From positions 124,001 to 188,000 of the forward strand of contig BLAL01000216.1 in assembly GCA_015698045.1 (NCBI GenBank): 64,000 nucleotides of DNA, in the 5' to 3' direction. The DNA comes from Rhizophagus clarus (Eukaryota; Glomeromycota; Glomeromycetes; Glomerales; Glomeraceae). Made by a program: the position numbers and the translations under genes. Positions 11,378 through 21,578 of the stretch are shown here, piece after piece (within the stretch, counting starts at the first letter, position 1; each line of letters opens with the position of its first letter). Below the pieces are notes generated by a model. It ran no database searches. It saw only the letters and a list, made by a program, of their open reading frames with translations, and had not been told where the DNA came from.

Positions 11378-13504
11378 TTAATCAGAACCAGCTTTACTAG
11401 CTGAGTCCGAGGAAGATGAAGAAGAAGCAATGGATCCAATAAAACCGCTAATAGAGTTGGCAAGCATATCCAATTTGTTTTCAATAGCTGAATGCTTCGC
11501 ATTAATGGCTTGAATTTCGTCATGAGTTTGGGTGGAGGGGGGAGCCATATGAGAAGTAGGAGACAGTGAGGAGATATCAGGGATATCAACTGGAGCGGAG
11601 ATGGGAGCTCTAACTGGTCGCGAGGGAATGAAACCAGGAGATAGGGGGTTGAGGGTCCTTTGTATGGGTGAAACCGCGGGGCGAGGAGAGACCTGCTTAA
11701 CAGTAGGAGCAGGTATAGCCGGTGCGTCTATGAGCATCTCAGAAGTCTGATTAGCGGTTGGGATGTCAGGCGGGGGTAGCAAACCAAGGTGTTGCTCAAT
11801 ACGACTCATACGTCTATCGTTGAGTTCTAAGGCTGTGATACGATCCCGAACGTCAGCCATGTCTTGTTGGAGAGATTTCAACAAGGATAAAATATTAGCA
11901 GCCTCGTGAGGAGACATAGTAGTAGCTTGATTGGGTGCTGAGAGAGGAGGGGGAGAACGTACAACCGTAGAGAAAGATACAGAACGGTCACGTTTATCAT
12001 TGGATTTAGAGCGATCCCGACGAGGATTGTCATTAAGTCGGGTGTTGGCCAAGGGCTTTTGTGACTGGGAGGGTTGAGAAATGCCAGGACCTTTTGATCG
12101 CGAGCGTGAATGAGAACCTGAGCGTGAACGCTCTTTAGTTCTGGTAGGTTGGTTGATGTTGAAGCGTTCTTTAAGTGCAGCCACTGGGTTCCTTCCCCTA
12201 GAACGGCCTCGATCTTGGCGGCTTGGGCACTGAGAGGGAGCACAGCCTAATTTACCACATCTGTGGCAAAGTTTATTGGTATTGTCAGGGAGGTTCCATT
12301 GTAATGTATGGCCGCGGAAACCAATGATTTGTTCCATAGCGGCATCCATGGTTTCTTGAGAGTTGAACGTGACATAAGCCCAACGTTTGGGTTTATAGGA
12401 ATTCAGGGAAAGGGGAACGTTGACAGCCTTAGCACCAAGATCTCTTGTGAGGGGAGCCAGGTCGATATCCTTGGTGTTAGGAGGTAACTGTGTGAGCGTG
12501 GCAACAAAGGCTCGGCGGGAGGATTTTTGATCGACTGTGTAATGACACGGAGTCACCCGGAGGCAGGTGGAGAAGCAGTAAACGGCCCATTGGGTGTCAA
12601 AGCGAGTGATAGAAAGAGCAGAATCATAGACAATTCTGGCTTGTTGTACTTTGGCATTTTTCCTGGAGTAAACTCGACAGGATTGAATGTTACCAAATTT
12701 CTTAAAATAAGACATGATGTTGTCTTTGGTTAAGAAGAAAGGAATATCAGTAACTTGGATGGCTCAGAGGTCCTCATCACTCCGGAGCTGCTTAGGATCG
12801 TGGGCATAGAATACAAGATCCGGGAACTGTTGGTGAGCAGCACCAACGCAAGCATCACGGGCCTCCTTGGATTGGAAATGAATAACGAGGCGTTTGGCAT
12901 CACCAGAACCAGTCATCCGTGCTTTACCAGTGTACGATTCGTACATTTCTAAAAAGGTATTGTTGACGGCATCAATCAATGCCTTATTGGTAGTGAAGTT
13001 CTTTAAGGTTTCAGGGGCTGAGTTGGGGGCAGCCGCAGCTTGAAAATCATTTCTGTCGATAGAAAAGGTTGGAGATTGAACAAGGAATTGATCAGCCGGA
13101 GGATCAATTTCAGTAGCCATATCAGGCGACGCGTTAAGGGGGGATGCAGGAGTCGTTGTTCTAGCATGCATGGACGCGTTGAGTCCATCAGACGCGTTAT
13201 CGTTAGGCGCAGAAAGAGCCGCAGCCATATTCGGGTGGGAGGAGAGAGAAGCTGAAGCAGTATTATTTTCTTTAGAAGTAGAAGAGGGACCTTCCACTTC
13301 AACGTCAGCCGCTGGGCCGGCAACGACATCTTCATCCATAGCTTGTTCGGAGATAGTTCTAGAGCGTTTTTGCTGGACAGTGTTTTCACCGTCAGAACCA
13401 GAGTTATCAGAGTTATTATTGTTATTTCTTCGTTCTTGGCGGCTGGCCTTCCTACTATTAGGATTAAAGGAGCCGCGGCCTCGTCTAGCAACGTTATTAG
13501 GCAT
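11378..13504 (-). CDS. LINE B ORF1, two open halves separated by one TGA
   Basis: One reading frame runs for 708 codons from the ATG at 13,504. It is split by a TGA at 12,764-12,766 into 246 codons upstream and 461 downstream, with no other stop. The upstream part is Asn/Ser/Asp-rich and ends in a folded segment (LVIHFQSKEARDACV). The downstream part has two RRM-like stretches (TDIPFFLTKDNIMSYFKKF and RWAYVTFNSQETMDAAMEQ), then a knuckle CHRCGKLGCAPSQC in which Cys replaces the usual His (C-x2-C-x4-C-x4-C), an Arg/Ser-rich basic linker and a Pro-rich tail. Such proteins coat LINE RNA. Copy A has the same TGA, so the split predates both insertions. It may be an inactivating stop inherited from the parent, translational read-through, or two separate ORFs. 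Confidence 0.85.
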
Positions 13505-13606
13505 ATTCGAGGACTTTTGGATAGGGAAAACTATAAGTTTTTATGAAAAAAGTGTTAGCTAAAAAAATGGACAGAGGGATCAGCGGAAAAAGGTGCGCAG
13601 ATCGTT

Positions 13607-13621
13607 AGAATTTAAATTCAA
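13607..13621. repeat. Target-site duplication of LINE B (5' side)
   Basis: AGAATTTAAATTCAA, identical to 5,420-5,434. The reverse complement also occurs once, unoccupied, at 15,330-15,344 in the inverted copy of this locus, which confirms the pre-insertion sequence. Confidence 0.92.
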
Positions 13622-14009
13622 ATTAACCAATCCATTTAATTGAATCAGAATAAATAGAATATTTTGAACGAGGGTTTCTGGGCAACAGTGCAGCCAAAAG
13701 TGGAGGAACCTCATCAGGGATTACCATGTAAGTAAATAAATAAAATTACATTCATATAAATTAAATGTATTTATCGAATATTCAAACTGATTTTGATATT
13801 TAGAACTATATCCTTTATCGTAATGGTAACCCTAGGCGTCAGCTGTGGACGCGTACCGGCCAAAGATATTATCGTGAATTTAGAACGAGATTTTGGGAGA
13901 GACCGGGTAATTATACTATAATAAAATTTATAATTAATATTTACGTTCATGTTTTAAATTTGATAAATTTGATCAATTTTAGTTATGCGTGATGATCGTA
14001 GGAGAAAGG
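13607..14009 (+). repeat. Left arm of ~400-bp inverted repeat
   Basis: This stretch is the reverse complement of 14,941-15,344 with only scattered differences (by eye about 93-95% identical). It holds intron 1, exons 2-3 and the start of exon 4 of a Myb/SANT-like gene in plus orientation. It is interrupted at its outer end by the LINEs and at its inner end (14,010) by a transposon terminus. Confidence 0.9.
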
Positions 14010-14043
14010 CATCAGGAAATTTTATAAGGCAAAAAATTGCGTA
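13658..14043 (+). pseudogene. Myb/SANT-like gene, exons 2-4 of a broken copy
   Basis: Exon 2 (13,658-13,727), exon 3 (13,804-13,906) and exon 4 (from 13,983) keep the GT-AG sites, lengths and phases of the intact minus-strand copy at 14,913-15,537. Exon 2 carries a TGA at 13,665-13,667 where the intact copy has CGG. It encodes the recognisable CSQKWRNL and YYREFRTRFWERPG segments. Exon 4 runs into the transposon end at 14,010, so its last codons are foreign. Exon 1 should lie beyond the two LINEs, left of the window, because they occupy intron 1. Confidence 0.82.
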
Positions 14044-14084
14044 AGTTTACGATTTTGTAAGTTTACGAAAGTTTATGGCATAAT

Positions 14085-14525
14085 ATTTTGAAAAATTTCA
14101 AAATATTACATAAGTTTACAATTTCGTAAGATTTATGTGATATTACGGTCAAAATATTACGCAAGTTTTTAATATCGTAAGATTTACGTAATATTACGGT
14201 CAAAATATTACGCAAGTTTTCAATATTGTAAGATTTACGCAATATTATGGTCAAAATATTTCGAAAATTTACGAGACTGTAAACCTGCGTAATATTACGG
14301 TTGAAATATTTCGAAAATTTACGAAACTGTAAACCTGCGTAATATTACGGTCAAAATATTCTGCAAATTTACGAAACTGTAAACCTGCGTAATATTACGG
14401 TTGAAATATTTCGAAAATTTACGAGACTGTAAACCTGCGTAATATTACGGTTAAAATATTTTGAAAATTTACGAGACTGTAAACCTGCGTAATATTACGG
14501 TTAAAATATTTCGAAAATTTAATAT
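14085..14525. repeat. ~50-bp tandem array with CGTAATATTACG palindromes
   Basis: About eight units of 49-50 bp. Each contains the perfect palindrome CGTAATATTACG followed by a TTGAAATATTTCGAAAA stretch and TTTACGA-ACTGTAAACCTG. The same array in opposite orientation is at 56,885-57,330. It is AT-rich and non-coding, and the short frames across it are artefacts. Confidence 0.85.
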
Positions 14526-14912
14526 TACTATTCGATCGTTAAAGCTGCGTATGCAGTAGAACGTATACAAGGGGCATGTGATACTATTGAATAATCAAAA
14601 ATAATATAAACACCTTTTCTTTTATATAAACACCTTTTTTTTTAAGTTTGGGAAAACAAATTTATTTTTATTTACGAATTTTTTATCATTTACAATTTTT
14701 ATGTTAAAATTAAAGTAAATTCTAATTTTTATTATAACTTAATAAAAAAATACACATTTGATACTTGTTCGCTACTATTTTATAAAATAGTACCCAGGCT
14801 GTACGGCGTGGACGTCAGTATCAGTCACAGCCCAAAAAACGTGAGTCTCCAGCCGATATTTGGTACAGACTGGGCCTAGCTACTCACTTAATAAATAAAA
14901 AAATAAAAATAA
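14526..14912. other. Non-coding 3' flank of the Myb gene
   Basis: No gene is visible. The stretch is AT-rich and is the reverse complement of about 56,500-56,885, so it belongs to the Myb-bearing repeat unit. It contains a short GC-richer segment (around 14,780-14,880) that is conserved in the other copy. Confidence 0.6.
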
Positions 14913-15537
14913 TTATCTTTTACGATACATAGGTAAGTTTCTCCTTCTTCTACGATCGTCATGCATGACTAAAATTGATCAAATTTATCAAATTTAAAAC
15001 ATGAACGTAAATATTAATTATAAATTTTATTATAGTATAATTACCCGGCCTCTCCCAAAATCTCGTTCTAAATTTGCGATAATATCTTTGGCCGGTACGC
15101 GTCCACAGCCGCCGCCCAGGGTTACCATTACGATAAAAAACATAGTTCTAAATATCAAAATCAGTTTGAATATTCGATAAATACATTTAATTTATATGAA
15201 TGTAATTTTATTTATTTACTTACATGGTAATCCCTGACGAGGTTCCTCCACTTTTGGCTGCACTGTTGTCCAGAAACTCTCGTCCGAAATATTCTATTTA
15301 TTCTGATTCAATTAAATGGATTGGTTAATTTGAATTTAAATTCTTTCTTAAAGAAATTATAGATATTAGTCATATGAACCTATTGGCAACAGAGTCCCAA
15401 AAATCATAGCGGCTTCTACCATTAATATTGTGGTAGGCGCAGTTTCTGTCTTGGCGTATGTCAACAAGTTCGTCCATCATAGCCCAGTTCCAATGGACGT
15501 TATAGTGGGAACGATGTGAACGTGTGTGGTGAGACAT
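14913..15537 (-). CDS. Small Myb/SANT-like DNA-binding protein, four exons, intact
   Basis: Predicted exons are 15,537-15,380, 15,293-15,224, 15,147-15,045 and 14,968-14,913, giving 128 codons without a stop. All introns have GT-AG ends, and the exon lengths of 70 and 103 nt are identical in the inverted copy. The protein has a His/Arg-rich start, a Trp-anchored helix (WNWAMMDELVDIRQDR), GRSRYDFWDSVANR and CSQKWRNLVRDYH, which resembles the trihelix/MADF type of Myb-like domain, then an Arg-rich tail (DDRRRRRN). It probably binds DNA in the nucleus. A second family member lies at 52,798-53,404 with the same exon plan. The gene sits inside a repeat unit, which suggests a transposon-borne DNA-binding factor; PIF/Harbinger elements are known to carry Myb-like partner genes. 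No transposase accompanies it here. Confidence 0.72.
14941..15344 (-). repeat. Right arm of ~400-bp inverted repeat, with empty LINE target
   Basis: Inverted counterpart of 13,607-14,009. It ends at the unoccupied 15-bp LINE target (15,330-15,344) and continues into exon 1 of the intact gene. The arms are separated by about 930 bp of satellite and flank sequence, so the whole could form a large hairpin. Confidence 0.88.
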
Positions 15538-16889
15538 TATTAGTTTAGATTTGATTTCTATAATTTGATTTTGGGATGAGTAAAAATTTGAAAAAAAGTC
15601 ATAAAATGTCACTTTAAATAAAATTTGAACAATACCTCTTTGGTTTGATTTTATTTCTCGTTTCAATTAAAATTTAATTTATTACACTTTTCATCATTAA
15701 ACATATTAATTAAATCATGTACATGTTTAATTGTTTTAAATATAAATATCAATATATCATATTTAAAAATAAAACAATTTATTATTAGCACATTCTATTG
15801 AATTTTAAATATTTCGCATACATTTCTTAAAAAAATTAATTTTTTTTAATCAATTTAATTAAAAATAATTATATTCTGATTAAATATTTTGCGTACATTT
15901 CTTAAAAAAATCATAAAAAAAAATCTTGTACATCGTACATGCAATTACTAAATATCATCCCCTTGTGATAAATAAAAAATTACGCAACACAAATTCAACA
16001 CAAATTCAACACAAATTTAACAAATTTAACGAAATTTGGCCAAAATTAATAATTTTTTACCAGAATTATCAACACAAATTGAATACAAATTGAACGCAAG
16101 TTTCAGTCACGATTTATTTATATCACGCTCGTGTTGTTGATAATTAATCTGCATGATATGATTGTGCATACAGTATCATATTTTCTGGCCAATCAAAATT
16201 AGGCTGATTCTTGCATGTGATTTAATCTGCACGCGTTTTTTGTCCTATTTATTTTTTGTCTCTTTATTTCTTTATTTTTTTGTTCAATATTTTTCTCTTC
16301 TTTTTATTATTTCTTTATCCTTTTGTTCAATATTTTTTAATTATATACAGAATATTTACATATATTTCATAATTTATTGCTTTGCAAGTATAGAAATATT
16401 TGTTTATTAATAATAATTATTTCATTATTTTTTACTTCTTTTTTACTTTGTATCGTAATACTGACAATAATATACATGTTTCCTTTATTTCTTTTTACTT
16501 GTACTTTAATACTAATGATCGATACTAATAATACTAATTATGTTTTTTTTATTCCTTTTACTTAATACTAACAACATGTTTATTTTTTATTTTGTCTCCT
16601 CTTTCTTTTATTTTTAGTTTATTCTTTGCAGGTATAGAAATATTTGTTTATTAATACTAATTATTTTCGTTTTCTTTTTACCTCTGTTACTTTGTGTCAT
16701 AATACTAACAATAATATCCATATTTCCTTTATTTCTTTTTACTTTTACTTCAATACTAACGATACTAACAATACTAATTATGTTTTTCTTACTCCTTCTA
16801 CTTAATACCAACAACATGTTTATTTTTCCTCTTTCTTTTATTTTTAGTTTATTCTTTGCAGGTATAGAAATATTTGTTTATTAATACTA
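15538..16889. other. AT-rich spacer, then ACTAAC-rich repeat tract
   Basis: No supported gene. Positions 15,538-16,140 are plain AT-rich sequence with a short CAAATTCAACA direct repeat near 15,985-16,020. From about 16,440 the sequence becomes a degenerate repeat of TAATACTAACAATA units between T-rich tracts, nearly identical to 55,194-55,650. The tract is cut at 16,889 by the CACTA-type element and resumes at 26,611. Confidence 0.7.
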
Positions 16890-17560
16890 CACAGGTCGAA
16901 TGAAAAAAAATCGTCAAAAATCGGCAGTCCAATTTTTAACCGATTTTTGGATATATTTGTCTGATTTGTGGCTTTTTAAAGCCGATTTTATGGCGCGAAT
17001 TGTTTGTGATTGGAAATACGTTATTTATGAACAAAAAATCGGAATGCCGATTTTGGCAGATTTTGCAAAAATCGGCATTCCGATTTTAAAATAAACATGT
17101 CGATAGCTAAAAATAAGACTGCCGGTTTATAGCTATATTTGTCCTATTTATGGCATTTTGCTGCCGATTTTATGGCACGTATTGTTGGCAATCGGAAATT
17201 CTTTTATTTTTATCGACATAAATCGGAATACCGTTTTAAAATTATAATTGCCGATTCTCGCAAAATCAGAACGCCGATTTTTAAATAATCATGCCAAATC
17301 TCCTAAAATCGGATTGCCAAGTTTAATTCAGTATAAACATTTCAAAAATAGTTTATGCCGATTTATATATCAGATCTTTCTATTATCGATTTTCTCATAA
17401 TTCATAATTACTATTATTGTCTGGTTTTTTAGCTCGGTATAAACATTTCAAAAATAGTTTATGCCGATTTATATATCGGATCTTTCTATTATCGATTTTC
17501 TCGTAATTCATAATTACTATTATTGTCCAGTTTTATTTTATTTTTCCATTTTCGATAATT
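16890..17560 (+). repeat. Left TIR and subterminal ATCGGCA repeats of the CACTA-type element
   Basis: A ~24-bp TIR followed by many AAAATCGGCA/TGCCGATTTT words in both orientations, plus a ~110-bp direct repeat (about 17,330-17,430 and 17,435-17,530). In CACTA elements such subterminal repeats bind the TnpA-type protein; that role here is inferred. Confidence 0.85.
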
Positions 17561-17912
17561 GATTTATATTTAATATTTAATATGTATGATATATAATATG
17601 TATGCTATTATTTTATAATATATACTGCAATTTATAATATATTTATTATTATTATATTATTATATTGTCCATATTATTATTATTATATTACTATATTGTT
17701 CTTATTATTATATTATTATTATGTATAGAATGTTTATATAAAATATATTAAAATCATATTTATCTCGTCATGTTACTTATAAATGGCTATAAAATAACCA
17801 AAAGAGATTGATAGGATAGAAACGATATTAAAGAGTTAATTTATAAACAACGGAATTTAAATCACTCAAAATACAAGCAGTTGATTTTAAATGATGAAAC
17901 AAATACCTAAAT

Positions 17913-19920
17913 TTATGTACGTCTTCTGATATCGACCGGTACTTCTAAGTAAAAGGGACCTTGGTGCTCATCTACTTCTAAATTACCATTATTATCATCG
18001 TTTTGTTCTTCATTAGTTCCATCATTTTTATCAGCATTACCATTATTGCTATCATCGTTATTATCACCATTACCATTATTGTCATCATCGTTATTATCAT
18101 CATTACCATTATTATCATCATCGTTATTATTACCGTCGTTATCCTCATCATCATCATCATCATCAGATTCTGGTTCAATCCACCTTGATGATATCCACCA
18201 ATTAGCCATGTCTTGTGTTGGTCTGCTTTTTTTATCGATATCGTCTAGACGGTAACGTTTGCGACTTAACCCAGTTCCGATGCTTACTCTGATCTCGTCC
18301 GCTCGAAATAAGATTCTTTTAACCTAATGATAAATTTATAACTTATTAGCATAAACGCCTATGTTTTAAACTTTCGCAACTTTACGTACTCTAGAAGACC
18401 TCCACTCCTTATTGTGAATCTTAATTACAGAATTTGTACTTATCAACCTTCCTGATCTTATGTTATCGTTACGCTCTTCATTTGCCAGAACTTCGTCTTC
18501 AGTAGACCATTCATCCGAATGGACTTTTGCGGTATTTACTGCCTTTTCGCAATCTTTAATAAATACTTCCCTAGTCATATTTTCAGGATGACAATCATCT
18601 AGAATGCTGTCTTGCGTGAAGATCATGTGTTGGAGACCTTTGCGTCTTCTTGTCATTTTCTATTAAAGAGTAAATTAAAATAATTAATAGATTATATACA
18701 TTGTCATTTTAAATAATGAATTTCACACCTGATCTCTCCTCGACGTCATGTATTGCCATTTATTGTGTTCATCTATCTTACCCTCCTTTTTTAATTTCCA
18801 AATCTCCCGCCGTGATTTGTGTAGCTGTTTTATTACTTTTAAAAGTTCTGTATCGTATACCTCTAATGAAGGAGGCATCGCTGCTTTGACGGCTGGTAGA
18901 AGCTTCTTATTTATCGACTTTTTTTGTTTACTAAATGTCTTTGACGTGTCGAAAAGAATCGACGAATCGAGGTTGTTTATAATATGGATTACCTCATCCT
19001 ATTTAATATAACACTCATTTTTTAACGATCAATACAAAAGAGAAATATTTAATAAAATAAAGATATATTTACATGAACGGTTTTTTTGAAATTTTTATCA
19101 GTTATTGGAGGAAGGGCACGCCGATTCTCTCTGGACAGAACTGGGGATAGGCTTCTATTTCTTGGTCCTTCACTCGTTCTTTCTTCCGTTAGCACTTCCA
19201 CACGTTTGGTAAGATTTGAAATCATGCTTCTTAATTCGCTGACTTCTCTGTTGTTAGCACCTATTATAAATCAGTATTTAATATAAATCATTTAGTATAA
19301 AAAATTTTACATGCAAGTAAGTAAAGAAACGTGAAAGAAATACTACCGCTCGCTGGAGGTGAAGAAGAAGGAATTGTTAAAGATAGATCGGTTAAAGATC
19401 CTATAACAATAACGTTAAATTGGTATAGTATAAGTAAAATGAAATTTAATTAGCACTAATATAAAACAATATTACTTTTTGTAATTGATCTCCCTCTAGA
19501 GACATTTTGATAATTTCGATTATGTTGAGATTGAGAGCGTGATTGATGTCGATGAGGGGAATGAGAGCGAGATCGAGATCGATGTTGATGGGAACGAGAA
19601 TGATGGGAACGATGAGGGGAGCGAGATCGACGTTGATGAGAACGAGAATGATGAGAACGATGAGGGGAGCGAGAGCGATGGGAACGCGATCGTTGGGATT
19701 CGGAATGATAATAACGAGATTTGGATCGAGATGGGTGAGATCGAGGTTGACGAGTCGTTGAGCGAGATTTTGAGCGACTACGAGATCGATTAATATGAGT
19801 TTGATGCCGAGATTGACGAGATTGGGAACGGGAACTAGATTCATTTCGTTGAGATCTAATATGAGGATGAGAGCCATCACGAGAAATAGGAATTAAATTT
19901 AAAGGTTTGAATTTTCTCAT
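17913..19920 (-). CDS. SR-rich/acidic partner protein of the CACTA-type transposon, six exons
   Basis: Predicted exons are 19,920-19,476, 19,400-19,347, 19,260-19,073, 18,998-18,729, 18,659-18,372 and 18,323-17,913. All have GT-AG ends and compatible phases, giving about 551 codons with no stop. Exon 1 is an RS/RH/SR-repeat domain as found in nuclear splicing or chromatin proteins. Exon 3 has a short coiled coil (NREVSELRSMISNLTKRV). Exons 4-5 are Lys/Arg-rich and helical (LHKSRREIWKLKKEGK, MTRRRKGLQHMIF). Exon 6 has a PTQDMANWWISS motif and a long Asp/Asn tail. It is divergent from the transposase, the same layout as the pair at 29,648/31,609, whose partner shares the RRR/WRS/P-W-IS landmarks. 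A TnpA-like role, binding the subterminal repeats, is a guess. I recognise no Pfam-type domain. Confidence 0.75.
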
Positions 19921-21540
19921 TATAATATTTGATAATTTGATAATTTAAAGATTAAACAAGAAACAAAGGCTCTATATATAACCGTTACTTACGTCTTCTG
20001 AACCATTTTCGTTATCGTCTGATTAAAATAAAAGATAGATTAAATTAATAAGACTCGTTATCATTTAATAAAATATATCGCTATCAATATTAATTAAAAT
20101 AAATCAATAAATTAAATAAACTTGATATTATATCGCTTTCAATTAATTAAAATGTATTATTTAAAATAATCAGTAAACTACATTAATTAAATTAAGATAA
20201 ATCAATCAATATTTAAATATATCAGTAAGCTAGATATTATATCACTATCAATTAATTAAAATATATCAATAAACTAAATATTATAGCGTTATCAATTAAT
20301 AGAATATATCAATAAATTAATTAAAATATATCAGTAAACAATTAATAATTAAAAATATCAATAAATTAATTAAAATATATCAATAAAGTATATCAATGAA
20401 TTAATTAAAATATATTAATAAACTAAATATTATATCATTATCATAAATAACATGTCCAAATTAGTAATAACACATTTGAAGCTTGATAAAGTTATACTTA
20501 CGGAAGCTGGTTTTTCCGACAGGAAATATAATTGGCGAAAAGAAATATGCTTACTTTGTTAAGCCGACAAAAATAAGGCGAAAAATAAGGCGAAAAATAT
20601 CGTCAACCATTAACGAAAAAAACGAAAGGCAACAAAGAAAATTTGTTGCATCGTACTAAAACGTGGAGAAAAAAGAAAGAAAGCGTGGTAAACGTACGCA
20701 AATGTACCATACTTACGAGCAAATTTATAGTAAACGTAAACAAATTGGAAATCACCGATTTGTAGAATGTGCATGGTAAACGCAAATAAACTTTATAGCT
20801 CCTGCCAATCACGTCGGGTGACATCTAGTCACGTGGTATTAACAAACTGTACGTCTGTGCCAACTGCCAAGGGCAAAAGAAGAATTAAAGATTTATTAAA
20901 ACAATTCTATTAATTAACAAGTAATTTTAACCATGACTGATTGTTAGAATAAACGTATATATGCTATAACTCAACGTATTATTGTAAGCGACTCAATAAA
21001 AGATAAAATAATAAATATTTGATATCTCGTTAACAGCTTTAAATGATACTGATGTACTAGAAATTGACGACTTGAAAGAAAATATATAAAAAAAAAATGA
21101 AATATAGTTTTTCCTAATTTTTGATATATTCGAAAGAATAGGCCAAGTGTTAAATTTTGATGTTGTTGCAGTTGCGAACAACTAAGACACTTTTTTTATA
21201 ACTCTCGCATTTTGATCTGTGAATAGGAAATTGCTACATCTCTACTTAAATTATTTGGATCTTTCGAATTCGTGATGATATATGAGATTTATTAGTAAGT
21301 CGATTGACATGTTTCAAGAATCGGATTAATTGAATTTGAAAAAATTTTCTAGTATAATTATACCCCTTAATACCAAATTTAATTAGAGAATTAGCAAAAA
21401 TAAAATTATATTTTAAAATACATTGGTCTTGACATCATTGTCATGTGTTATTATCAAAATAGCTTAATTACCAAGCTGTGCCTTGACAAAAATGGACCAA
21501 GAATCGGGATTGCTGAACCAATTAGATTGATTTGCAATTC

Positions 21541-21575
<35 letters not shown>
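19921..21575. other. Divergent intergenic region of the CACTA-type element, with A32 tract
   Basis: AT-rich sequence between the partner gene and the transposase, with no supported gene. Positions 20,090-20,420 are degenerate tandem copies of ATATCAATAAATTAATTAAA. A run of about 32 A residues (21,545-21,576) sits directly against the transposase ATG, so the leader of that mRNA would be almost pure A. Confidence 0.7.

Positions 21576-21578
<3 letters not shown>

Larger units (their letters stand above)
5435..13606 (-). mobile_element. LINE copy B, full length, near intact
   Basis: An 8.17-kb non-LTR retrotransposon on the minus strand, flanked by a perfect 15-bp target duplication. From its 5' end (13,606) it has a 102-bp leader, ORF1 (13,504-11,378, with one TGA), a 49-bp spacer, ORF2 (11,328-5,692) and a 257-bp 3' UTR. 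The 3' end has no long poly(A) and finishes in a short non-A-rich tail. Endonuclease, reverse transcriptase and RNase H in one ORF2, with an RRM-type ORF1, is the layout of the I/Tad1 group of LINEs; the exact clade is not settled from sequence reading alone. The open 1,878-codon ORF2 suggests recent insertion. Confidence 0.93.

Noticed and set aside
14150-14520. Possible CRISPR-like regular array
   Set aside because: The ~50-bp units are repeated in full with no unique spacers, and the context is a eukaryotic transposon.
16162-16565. Hydrophobic frames resembling membrane proteins
   Set aside because: They are translations of T-rich and ACTAAC repeat tracts and recur wherever the repeat does.
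19446-19880. Alternative Leu/Ile/Asn-rich and Glu/Asp-rich frames around 19.5-19.9 kb
   Set aside because: Frame-shifted readings of the RS/RH repeat exon of the partner protein.
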